Source: RGIG7378 sp045588325 (GTDB lineage: Bacteria; Bacillota; Clostridia; RGIG7378). From it: 33,948 nucleotides of DNA. Position 1 is the stretch's first letter. Every line of letters starts with the position of its first letter. The position numbers and the translations under genes are program-made. The stretch covers positions 1 through 33,948 of the forward strand of contig JAZNEA010000098.1 of NCBI GenBank assembly GCA_045588325.1. The letters run 5' to 3'. The notes under the pieces are model-generated. The model did no database searches and was not told where the DNA came from. It saw only the letters and a program-made list of their open reading frames with translations. Shown here in pieces: positions 15,303-22,022 of the stretch.

Positions 15303-15926
15303 TGTGCCAACGTCCTCTGTAACGTCCTCTGTCTCATCCTCTGTCTCCTCAACATCGCCAGATGGTACTGCAACTGTTGTGGCTTCTGCTGTCATTGTAA
15401 GACCTCTACCTGCAAACACTGCTGCCTCAATATTAGTTGCGGAGTCGAATGCGTAAACTGTCTCACCAGCTGTGATGGAAACGATGTTGATTACGGATCC
15501 ATCTGCAGGATATACCTCTGTGCCTTCTGCTGTCTTGTAGAAGAATGCACATGTAATACCATTAGAAGCTGCTGTAGCTGTCAATGTAAGCTCGTACCAT
15601 CCATTGCCAAGATCCTTAGCCCATCCATCTTCGTTATCAATGCCCTTAGCATCGATGAACTTAGGAGAACCTGCGTGGGCAGTTCTAACTGTGGCTGAAT
15701 AAAGATCTGCGTCAGCACCTGTATCCTTGCACTTAACTGTAGGGAACTGTGCAAGAATAACAATTGTGTCACCCTCTGCTACATTAACTCCATCGATATC
15801 GAACTGGAATCTGCTCTGAGTACATGCGCTTGCAGTAAGCTTAACTGCTGCTGTGTCTGCAAATGCTACTGCGGATACAGACAAAGCCATAGCAAGTACC
15901 AGAAGAACTGCTAAAAACTTCTTCAT
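15216..15926 (-). CDS. Secreted surface protein with a type B module and a TG-helix-KKREF tail
   Basis: A 236-residue protein. The signal peptide (MKKFLAVLLVLAMALSVSAVAFA) is followed by one module I call B (about 26-160): LTASACTQSRFQFDI, GDTIVILAQFP, SATVRT, a NGWYELTLTATA strand, ADGSVINIVSITAGETVYAF. It matches the first module of the 687-residue protein (TASACSQTRLQLYL), so the two share ancestry. A Glu/Thr-rich linker leads to ETG, the hydrophobic helix and KKREF. Function is unknown. Its promoter is TTGAAT-17-TAAAAT and the leader contains a GGAC/GTCC mini-hairpin. GAGAGG lies before the start codon. Confidence 0.85.
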   Translation of the reverse strand: MKKFLAVLLVLAMALSVSAVAFADTAAVKLTASACTQSRFQFDIDGVNVAEGDTIVILAQFPTVKCKDTGADADLYSATVRTAHAGSPKFIDAKGIDNEDGWAKDLGNGWYELTLTATAASNGITCAFFYKTAEGTEVYPADGSVINIVSITAGETVYAFDSATNIEAAVFAGRGLTMTAEATTVAVPSGDVEETEDETEDVTEDVGTEETGVVSVAVVAVAAVIGGAVVLKKREF

Positions 15927-15981
15927 TTTGTTTACCTCTCTAAAGAATATTAATTAATATTTGGACAATAGTCCTGCACAC

Positions 15982-16010
15982 ATTTTATCACTGTCACGCC
16001 TGTGATTCAA
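15982..16010 (-). promoter_or_regulatory. Promoter of the 236-residue surface protein gene
   Basis: TTGAAT (16005-16010), 17-base spacer, TAAAAT (15982-15987) on the minus strand. Confidence 0.7.
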
Positions 16011-16041
16011 TGCGTAACTTACTTCGTAATTGCCAAGTCAT

Positions 16042-16072
16042 AAAAAAGGCAGGACTTTCGCCCTGCCTCTCG
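16042..16072 (-). terminator. Terminator after the 687-residue surface protein gene
   Basis: AGGCAGG pairs with CCTGCCT around a short loop, with a six-T tract following on the minus strand. Confidence 0.85.
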
Positions 16073-16096
16073 TTAATTAATCTCGTGTCCTAAAGA

Positions 16097-18160
16097 TTAG
16101 AACTCCTTCTTCTTAAGAACAACTGCACCACCAAGTACTGCTACCATAGCGATAACTGCTGCAGAAATAGCACCTGTAGGCTCAACATCTGTTGTCTCCT
16201 CAGCTGTAACAACCTCAATCTCAAGGCCCTCTGTTACGATGATGGTATCGCCATCCTCATAAGCCTCGCCGTTTACTGTAACGGAAACAAGCTCGTAGCC
16301 CTCAGCTACCTCGATCTCAAGAGTAACCTCTGTGCCGAACTCGATCTCACCCTCAATGGCGTTGCCCTCAGCGTCCTTAATAACAACTGTTGCGTTCTCT
16401 GCTGTAACGTCAGGAGTGAACAACTGAATTGTGGAAACAGTAATCTCCACAGACTCTGTAGCAATAAAGCTGTCTCCGTTCTCGAATTCCTCACCATTTA
16501 CAAGGATACCCAGAAGCTCATAGCCCTCGGCTGCCTCAACGTCAATGGTGTACTGATACTTCTCTGTCAAGGCTTCCTCGCCTGGCTCAACCTCTGTACC
16601 CTCATAATCCTTAACAACAACTGTAGCGCCTTCGCCTGTTACGATAAGCTGCAGTGCCTCTCTCTCAGGAAGTTCAACGCCTGTAGCATCGAGTTCCTCG
16701 GGTTCAACTGGATTGCCGGAGTTGTCTGTAACGACAACTGTATCATCAAGCAGCTCTCCATTTACAGTGATGCATGTAATCAGGTTCTGACCAAGATTTC
16801 CGTCGGAAACATTAGCTCCGTCAACGGAGAACTCAAGCTTAGTGGAATCTTCCTGAAGTACGCACTCAATATAATACCAGCCTGTCTCCTCACCTTCATC
16901 AAGAAGAGGAAGAGCAAAGTCAACAATATGATTGCCGCTGTATACTTCCTCGTTTGTTCCCAGATACAGTGCCTTGGCACTCTTGCGGACATACATGTCT
17001 GTCTTATTTACATCAGAAGAGTCTCCAATGTATACAAGGAATCCAACAACATCACCTGTTGTGAAGGTGCCCTCAACGAAAATAGTATTTCTGTTGGAGC
17101 TCTTAGCGGGCATAATATATCCGAGCCAAATAACAGACTCGTCTGCAGTCTCTGTAATCAGCTCGAAGGACAAATCTGTTGGCTGAGAGTACTCTGTAAA
17201 TCCAACTGCATCCACATCGTCCTGATCAGCAAATTTGTAAACTGTATCACCAACTGTAATGGACTCGATGTAAATGAACTCATCCTTAGCATATCCGCCG
17301 CCATACAATGTAAATGCAAGCTCGGATGTATCTCCTGCTGCTGTGGCACTAAGTTCTACATTGCCATTGTCCAAGGGTGTAACTGTTGCGGACCACTTAT
17401 CGGAACGATCAGCACCTCTGATATACTGAGTAGTATCTTTGAGCTGTCCTCCTGCAAGTCCAGAAGCATTAATAACAATCTTAACAACGTCGTCTGCATT
17501 AGCATCGATGCCTGTCTTGAACTGGAATCTGTCTCCACCATCCTTAGCCTCTACGATAGTTGCCTTAACCAAACCGTATGTTACCTCTATCTCAGGAAGG
17601 AAGTCGTAGTCGCCTGTAAGCTCGGTAACCTCTACGGTTGCGCTCATTCCATCAGCCTTGATAACTCCCTCTGCGGTCAAATCATCTGCATAGTATACGT
17701 CGTCTCCGATCTTAACGGAGTAGATGTATATTGTACTGCCATCCGCTGGTGTCGGATAGCCGTCATAGAAGAACGAAACCATCATCTTCTCTGCAGCTGT
17801 GGTAGCTGTAGTAGTAATCTTGTACCAATCATCGTCGTACGCCTCAGAATGATTTGCGATGCTATCTTCGTTAATCCACTTTGTGTTGCTGCTACCAACA
17901 TATCCCCTTACTGTAAGTTTGCTAATAGCTGCGTCTTCGGCGCTCTCACCTGCACCATCAATTGCAGGAAGCTTTGCGATAATCTCAATCTCATCTTCTG
18001 CTGCTACTGAATAATTCAAATAGAGCTGCAATCTAGTCTGAGAACAAGCAGACGCTGTAATCTCTACTACCTCGAAGCTCTGCTCATCAGCAAATGCCAT
18101 AGTTGGGATCAATGTCATCACCATTGCAACTGCCAGAAGAACTGCTAAAATCTTCTTCAT
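16097..18160 (-). CDS. Large multi-module secreted surface protein (B-B-A modules plus two InlB-like repeats)
   Basis: A 687-residue protein. After the signal peptide (MKKILAVLLAVAMVMTLIPTMAFA) come two B-type modules (about 26-155 and 195-325) and one A-type module (about 330-480) with RKSAKALYLG, EVYSGNHIVDFAL and GWYYIECVLQ. Two repeats of about 75 residues follow (about 510-655), each with GYEL..I/VTVNGE...GD..I.TE. They resemble divergent InlB B-repeat (Flg_new_2-like) domains that act as rigid stalks. The tail is PTG, a hydrophobic helix and KKKEF. The protein is acidic. I infer a stalked surface binding protein, possibly for glycans; no catalytic motif is visible. It has its own promoter and terminator, directly downstream of the ABC transporter operon. 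Confidence 0.85.
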   Translation of the reverse strand: MKKILAVLLAVAMVMTLIPTMAFADEQSFEVVEITASACSQTRLQLYLNYSVAAEDEIEIIAKLPAIDGAGESAEDAAISKLTVRGYVGSSNTKWINEDSIANHSEAYDDDWYKITTTATTAAEKMMVSFFYDGYPTPADGSTIYIYSVKIGDDVYYADDLTAEGVIKADGMSATVEVTELTGDYDFLPEIEVTYGLVKATIVEAKDGGDRFQFKTGIDANADDVVKIVINASGLAGGQLKDTTQYIRGADRSDKWSATVTPLDNGNVELSATAAGDTSELAFTLYGGGYAKDEFIYIESITVGDTVYKFADQDDVDAVGFTEYSQPTDLSFELITETADESVIWLGYIMPAKSSNRNTIFVEGTFTTGDVVGFLVYIGDSSDVNKTDMYVRKSAKALYLGTNEEVYSGNHIVDFALPLLDEGEETGWYYIECVLQEDSTKLEFSVDGANVSDGNLGQNLITCITVNGELLDDTVVVTDNSGNPVEPEELDATGVELPEREALQLIVTGEGATVVVKDYEGTEVEPGEEALTEKYQYTIDVEAAEGYELLGILVNGEEFENGDSFIATESVEITVSTIQLFTPDVTAENATVVIKDAEGNAIEGEIEFGTEVTLEIEVAEGYELVSVTVNGEAYEDGDTIIVTEGLEIEVVTAEETTDVEPTGAISAAVIAMVAVLGGAVVLKKKEF

Positions 18161-18206
18161 TTATGTTTCCTCCAAATATTTATTTCTGGATAAATATCCA
18201 TCTAGG

Positions 18207-18236
18207 AGTATAGCAAAATATTTCATATTCCGTCAA
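18207..18236 (-). promoter_or_regulatory. Promoter of the 687-residue surface protein gene
   Basis: TTGACG (18231-18236), 18-base spacer, TATACT (18207-18212) on the minus strand. GGATATTTATCC forms a small hairpin in the leader, and GGAGG precedes the start. Confidence 0.75.
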
Positions 18237-18290
18237 CGACCGTTGCGCTTTTTGTTGAATGTGCACAAACACACCGACTCAAATATATGT

Positions 18291-18318
18291 AAAAAGGCAA
18301 CTCCCCATGAGCTGCCCC
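18291..18318 (-). terminator. Terminator of the peptide-export operon
   Basis: GGCAGCTC pairs with GAGTTGCC (one G-T pair) and is followed by TTTTT, 8 bases beyond the ABC transporter stop. Confidence 0.8.
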
Positions 18319-18325
18319 TACGATT

Positions 18326-20011
18326 TTACTCTATTATTTTCATGTTTTTGAGGGTTACAACCCTGTTGCAGTAATCCAGGGCACCTGTGCGGTGGGTCAC
18401 TATAAGCACCGTCTTGTCTGTCAGATCCCGTATGTTGCGCAGCACCCGTTGCTCCGTATCCCCATCCAGTGCAGATGTGGCCTCATCCAACAACAAAACT
18501 GGCGAATCTGCGTAAATTGCCCTGGCTATGGCCAGTCTCTGCTTCTGACCCTCAGACAGTCCCATTCCCTTTTCACCCACCATTGTGTCGATGCCCTGGG
18601 GCAGATCAAACACAAAGTCGGCACATGCAATGCGACAGGCCTTCTCCACAGTCTCTCTGTCCAATGCCGTTTCGCCAAGGGGGGCTACTGCCTGCCCGAT
18701 GGTTCCCGACAAGATGTAGCTCTCCTGGGGAACGTAGGAGAACATGGGTCTCGTATACGGCGAAATACCTGTTGTTCTGCCAGCTGCAGTCTCCAGCTGT
18801 ACCACGCCATCGCAGGGTTCGTACACTGCCAGCAACAGTTTTAGCAGAGTGCTCTTGCCAATCCCGGAGTGGCCCATTATAGCTACAAAATCCCTCTTGT
18901 TTATGGTCAAATCCACATGATCTAGTACCAGGTCCCCTCTCCTCTCGTCGTACGCGAAAGAAACGTCCCTGAATGCTATGGTAGCCAGCCCATCATATAC
19001 CTGCTTGCGCTCTTCTGCTGACATGGAACATGCATCGGCCGCTCTATCCTCTGGCAGATTCTCCAGTTCCATAAGCCTTTCTGCTGAGGCAACCATCTCG
19101 TAATACCTGGATAAATATGCTGACATGTTGGCAAAAGGTGTCTGCATCTGGCTGACCAATTGCAAAACCGCAGTCAGCGAGCCATATGACACCGTGCCGT
19201 TGACAATTCCTATGGCGCACCAGGCCAATCCAAACAGGTATCCACCGTGCATCATCAGGCCAAATCCCATGTTGCACAGGACTGACACAATGTTCCGCTC
19301 AATACGGCGTTGCCTGTGCTCGGCCATATGCTGCTGTGCTGTTTTGGAGGCGCCTTGTTCGTATCCAAAAGTGCGGATAACCAGCAGATTGCTCAGGGTT
19401 TCCTGTAAGAAGGATCGAACCTTGCCGTCTGCGCTCTGAACCCTCTTGTGCATTGTCTTGAGCTTTTTCCTGAAAACAGCTGTGACTGCGAACAGGAACG
19501 CTCCGCCCACCAGATAGATGAGGGTAAAGCGCCAATCCATGGCAAACAGCACCACTGCGGCTCCGGCCAGCTTGACCAGTACTGCAACCAAATTGGGGAA
19601 AATTGCCACGATGTTGTTAACTATTATGGATACGTCAGACGTCAGTCTGGTCAACAGTTCGCCAGAATGACGGGCTGTAACTGCTGCATACGACCTGGAG
19701 AGAATCACGTTGTATGTGTGAGTTTTGAGAGAGTTTTCAGCTCGAGCCTTGACGCGCTCCTCGGCAAAGCGCACCGTAGCCTTGAGCAGTATCTGCAGCA
19801 CAATCAGCGCCGCCAACAGAGCCAGCCAGCTGATGAGGCCGCCTCTGTCACCTGCCACTGCGTGGTCCACCACCTGTTGCAACAGCACGGCGAACACAAC
19901 AGCTGTGACCGAAATGGCGGACTGAACCAATGTCAGCAGCACAACTCCTCTGCCAACCCCTCTGGCGCTGTCCAATATCCATTTGAGCACGTTGGCCTTA
20001 TTCTCTCTCAC
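18326..20011 (-). CDS. ABC transporter, fused permease-ATPase (exporter type)
   Basis: A 561-residue half-transporter of the type I exporter class. The membrane domain (about 15-300) has roughly six helices; the ATPase domain (about 340-561) has Walker A GHSGIGKST (380-388), signature LSEGQ (485-489), Walker B VLLLDE (505-510) and switch His540. There is no N-terminal C39 protease domain, so any peptide cargo must be cut by another enzyme. The start is GTG 20011, overlapping the stop of the S26-like protease gene by 4 bases (GTGA). Position after HprK-like, PqqD-like and protease genes suggests export of a processed small peptide, as LanT/LasD-like exporters do. This cargo is an inference. 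Confidence 0.88.
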   Translation of the reverse strand: MRENKANVLKWILDSARGVGRGVVLLTLVQSAISVTAVVFAVLLQQVVDHAVAGDRGGLISWLALLAALIVLQILLKATVRFAEERVKARAENSLKTHTYNVILSRSYAAVTARHSGELLTRLTSDVSIIVNNIVAIFPNLVAVLVKLAGAAVVLFAMDWRFTLIYLVGGAFLFAVTAVFRKKLKTMHKRVQSADGKVRSFLQETLSNLLVIRTFGYEQGASKTAQQHMAEHRQRRIERNIVSVLCNMGFGLMMHGGYLFGLAWCAIGIVNGTVSYGSLTAVLQLVSQMQTPFANMSAYLSRYYEMVASAERLMELENLPEDRAADACSMSAEERKQVYDGLATIAFRDVSFAYDERRGDLVLDHVDLTINKRDFVAIMGHSGIGKSTLLKLLLAVYEPCDGVVQLETAAGRTTGISPYTRPMFSYVPQESYILSGTIGQAVAPLGETALDRETVEKACRIACADFVFDLPQGIDTMVGEKGMGLSEGQKQRLAIARAIYADSPVLLLDEATSALDGDTEQRVLRNIRDLTDKTVLIVTHRTGALDYCNRVVTLKNMKIIE

Positions 20012-20448
20012 TTTTCTTTACCAAATAGCTTTCTCTTAATTCTTCCTAAAAAATGTCTTAGTCTGCGCAGGGGCAATGAAATCCTCTGGCGTGTGGCGTA
20101 CCTGCGGATTGCAGAATCCGTGCACGGGCAATACTGTCCATCTCTGTATATGCCCTGAGCTACCCCTATCACCTGAGTTGCAGCCACATATTCATTACGC
20201 AGGCAGTTGTCCCCGCGAATTATGTAGGCGTCAGGCAGAACCTTGACCACTCGGTGGAGAACCAAGGCGCCGTCCGTTCTCTTGAACAGAGCAATGTCAT
20301 CCCTGGTCAATATCCCCCGGATAGGTACCAGATGTACTGCGTCCATATCCTGTCTCAACAGAGGCAGCATGCTGACACCGTGGATGGAATGAACTATGTA
20401 GCCATTGTCTGCCAAGGTCTTTTCGACTGCAGTAATCTCCATGCTCAC
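20008..20448 (-). CDS. S24/S26-family peptidase, signal-peptidase I-like (Ser-His type)
   Basis: A 146-residue protein with the signal-peptidase/LexA fold motifs: GVSMLPLL with the nucleophile Ser26, LVLHRVV with His65 where bacterial LepB has Lys, and RGDN (78-81). That Ser-His pattern is typical of the S26B (SipW/Sec11) type. There is no obvious N-terminal membrane anchor; the C-terminus is strongly basic (RRLRHFLGRIKRKLFGKEK) and may touch the membrane or the exporter. GTG 20448 overlaps the pqqD-like stop; ATG 20442 is an alternative with GGAG upstream. In an operon with RRE, kinase and exporter genes it could remove a leader from a small peptide. That role is inferred. Confidence 0.82.
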   Translation of the reverse strand: MSMEITAVEKTLADNGYIVHSIHGVSMLPLLRQDMDAVHLVPIRGILTRDDIALFKRTDGALVLHRVVKVLPDAYIIRGDNCLRNEYVAATQVIGVAQGIYRDGQYCPCTDSAIRRYATRQRISLPLRRLRHFLGRIKRKLFGKEK

Positions 20449-20708
20449 TCCATGAGCCCCACATCTAACAGTCGGTTGATCACACTGTTGATGCTGTCTA
20501 CTGCCAACTGCTCTGTTACGTCGTATTTCTCCATAAGGGCGGCTGCTACATTCTCTACAGTTGTGTCCTGCTTGAACTGTTCTGCGATAAAGGCTGCGGA
20601 ACCGTTCATTTTTATCATGCCTGAAAAGCTCTGTCCTGCCTGTCCGGCCGCCACCACAATGTGATCTGTGCCGACCTTTGTGATAATAACACCCTCTTTA
20701 AGCTTCAT
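20445..20708 (-). CDS. PqqD-family RRE protein (peptide recognition chaperone)
   Basis: An 87-residue PqqD-like protein, a stand-alone RiPP recognition element that binds the leader of a precursor peptide and presents it to modifying enzymes. The pattern fits the family: an N-terminal beta strand region (ITKVGTDHIVVAAG), MNGSAAFIAEQF in place of the usual N.TA..I...., DTTVENVAAALMEKYDV, and the closing helix INSVINRLLDVGLME. The start at 20708 has GGAGATAT just upstream and overlaps the HprK-like stop codon (ATGA). A much longer in-frame extension to 20936 lies inside the HprK-like gene and is not real. It corresponds to the B1 protein of split lasso peptide systems. Confidence 0.87.
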   Translation of the reverse strand: MKLKEGVIITKVGTDHIVVAAGQAGQSFSGMIKMNGSAAFIAEQFKQDTTVENVAAALMEKYDVTEQLAVDSINSVINRLLDVGLME

Positions 20709-21418
20709 AATATATCTCCTGTCATTGTTTGGTACGAAAGCTTTGCAGCCTCCTGCGAAATGTTGCATTCTAATCTGTAAATAGGCACACGACCTAGCAC
20801 CTGAGCCAGGATATCCACCGCGGCCGTGGCCTGCTCGGTAGTCCTGGGAACAATGGTCTGAGCATAAGCCTCTGGAAAGGCCACTCCTGGTGTGATGGGC
20901 GCTATGCGGTTGATCTCTCCCCGTCGGATAAAGCAAATGCCTCCTATGGGCGCGCTTCCATTGTAACCCCAGCCCTCCTTGCCTCTGTTGGGTGTGCCAT
21001 AAACAGTGGGCTGGCCGTCTGTAATGCCAACCAGGGGCTTGTCTCCATTAAGGATCCTGGCCCTGTCTCCCAACAACTCCAGCCACAGTCTGCCATGGGT
21101 GGATTTGCCCGTGCCGGAAGGAGCTGAAAACAGATACGCCTTGCCATCCACCTCGATGGCGCAGCAATGGAACAGGATGAGTCCCCTTGTCGCAACTGCG
21201 TTGCAGAACTTGCGAAAGAATGCCAACCCCTCCAGATACCCTTCTGTAAAATCTAACACTGGACCTACCTTTTCTGCCTGGATATCCTCCTGTGTAACAG
21301 AAATGTATAGTTGTGGCTCCATCTGAGACACATAGTCAGCACAAAGTCTAGTTATGTATTCGTATTGGTGAGCAACGCAGACTGTAACGCCCGCTATGCA
21401 TAGTGTAGTCTCAATCAT
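20705..21418 (-). CDS. HPr kinase-like / PEPCK-like P-loop kinase
   Basis: A 237-residue P-loop protein of the HprK/PEPCK-like kind often found beside PqqD-like genes in Firmicutes. Walker A is APSGTGKST (99-107, Lys105). The following GDRARILNGDKPLV holds an Asp-Lys pair (126-127) typical of this branch. FHCCAIEVDGKAYLF (83-97) precedes the P-loop, as in HprK. It is shorter than HprK of sugar regulation (about 310 residues) and lacks the N-terminal domain. Relatives in paeninodin-type lasso clusters phosphorylate a Ser in the precursor, so a peptide kinase role is plausible here. It follows the lipoprotein gene by 54 bases containing a strong hairpin, and overlaps the pqqD-like gene by 4 bases. 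Confidence 0.82.
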   Translation of the reverse strand: MIETTLCIAGVTVCVAHQYEYITRLCADYVSQMEPQLYISVTQEDIQAEKVGPVLDFTEGYLEGLAFFRKFCNAVATRGLILFHCCAIEVDGKAYLFSAPSGTGKSTHGRLWLELLGDRARILNGDKPLVGITDGQPTVYGTPNRGKEGWGYNGSAPIGGICFIRRGEINRIAPITPGVAFPEAYAQTIVPRTTEQATAAVDILAQVLGRVPIYRLECNISQEAAKLSYQTMTGDIL

Positions 21419-21439
21419 ATTCCCTCGTCAATATAGTAG

Positions 21440-21467
21440 TAGAGACGGGTGTTATCCCGTCTCTACG
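21440..21467 (-). promoter_or_regulatory. Perfect 11-bp stem-loop inside the operon
   Basis: GTAGAGACGGG and CCCGTCTCTAC flank a 6-base loop in the 54-base gap between the lipoprotein and HprK-like genes. No T-run follows, so it is probably not a full terminator. It may stabilise the upstream mRNA, mark a processing site, or lower downstream expression. Confidence 0.7.
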
Positions 21468-21472
21468 TTCCA

Positions 21473-21922
21473 TCAAAGTGGTAGGAATGGCAATTCTATT
21501 TCGTCAGGTTCCGGGGTCACCGTGGGCTCAGCTGTGGGAGTTGCCTCCGGAACAGCTGTGGCTGTGGACTCCGGCGTTGCCGTAGACACCTGGGGTGCAG
21601 GTGTTGCCGTAGGCTCCTGGGTGGCCTCTGGTGTAACCACAGGCTCCGGTGTTGCGTTACCGCTGTCGGGAGTGACTACAGGAGTTGCCTCTGGTGTAGC
21701 TGTAGGCGTAACCTCGGGCTTAGCCGTGGGTGTGGCCGTAGGCATAGCAGTGGCATCATCAGTATCCATCAGGTCCTCAGACAGCTCATTGCTGCTATTA
21801 GGTGTAGGTGTTGTGGTAACCTGCACGCCTGCTGTTGTATCCGACTCTGCTCCACATGCCGCAAAGGCCAGAAGCATCATCAACGCCAGCACAATTGCCA
21901 ATATTCTAGTTTTAGAACTCAT
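21473..21922 (-). CDS. Thr/Pro-rich lipoprotein of unknown function
   Basis: The 149-residue protein starts MSSKTRILAIVLALMMLLAFAACG, a lipoprotein signal peptide with the lipobox AFAAC, so the mature protein begins at Cys22 and is diacylglyceryl-anchored (an LspA is encoded at 3950-4456). Nearly all of the rest is a low-complexity, unfolded-looking Thr/Pro/Ala/Glu tract with TATP and VTPE repeats, ending EPDEIELPFLPL. No enzymatic domain is visible. ATG 21922 is chosen for the signal peptide; a longer frame to 21976 runs through the 31-residue peptide gene. Its start lies inside the last codons of that gene (11-base overlap), with no strong ribosome site of its own, suggesting translational coupling. 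Confidence 0.78.
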   Translation of the reverse strand: MSSKTRILAIVLALMMLLAFAACGAESDTTAGVQVTTTPTPNSSNELSEDLMDTDDATAMPTATPTAKPEVTPTATPEATPVVTPDSGNATPEPVVTPEATQEPTATPAPQVSTATPESTATAVPEATPTAEPTVTPEPDEIELPFLPL

Positions 21923-22007
21923 CTTCAGTTGCAGACCATGTGAGAACATCCTCTGTCTCAACGACCATAACCTCAACTACAGGAAGCTCAAAAATCTCTT
22001 TTGTCAT
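21912..22007 (-). CDS. 31-residue peptide, candidate precursor of a RiPP-like product
   Basis: ATG 22007 is preceded by AAAGGGG at 7 bases, a strong ribosome site, 15 bases after the stop of the 623-residue secreted protein gene. The peptide begins MTKEIFELPVVEV and ends LTWSATEDEF. Residues 6-11 (FELPVV) fit the YxxPxL leader element that PqqD-like RRE proteins bind in lasso peptide precursors, with Phe for Tyr and Val for Leu. Thr23 lies further on, as lasso leaders have a conserved Thr near the cut site. After Thr23-Trp24 only seven residues remain, with Ser25 and Thr27 as possible phosphorylation sites. There are no Cys residues. The assignment as precursor rests on the neighbours (kinase, RRE, protease, exporter) and is an inference. 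Confidence 0.62.
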   Translation of the reverse strand: MTKEIFELPVVEVMVVETEDVLTWSATEDEF

Positions 22008-22022
22008 GTTAGTACCCCTTTC

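Noticed and set aside
16928..18010. 360-codon plus-strand open frame
   Set aside because: It is antisense to the 687-residue surface protein, is Cys-rich without domain logic, and arises from the repetitive Val/Thr/Glu codons of the real gene.
13498..18160. Canonical LPXTG sorting motifs
   Set aside because: None of the surface proteins has Leu-Pro before the x-TG; only EETG or EPTG is present.
20445..20936. Longer 163-residue form of the PqqD-like protein
   Set aside because: The extra N-terminus lies entirely in the HprK-like gene in another frame; the ATG at 20708 has a ribosome site and gives a normal-length PqqD protein.
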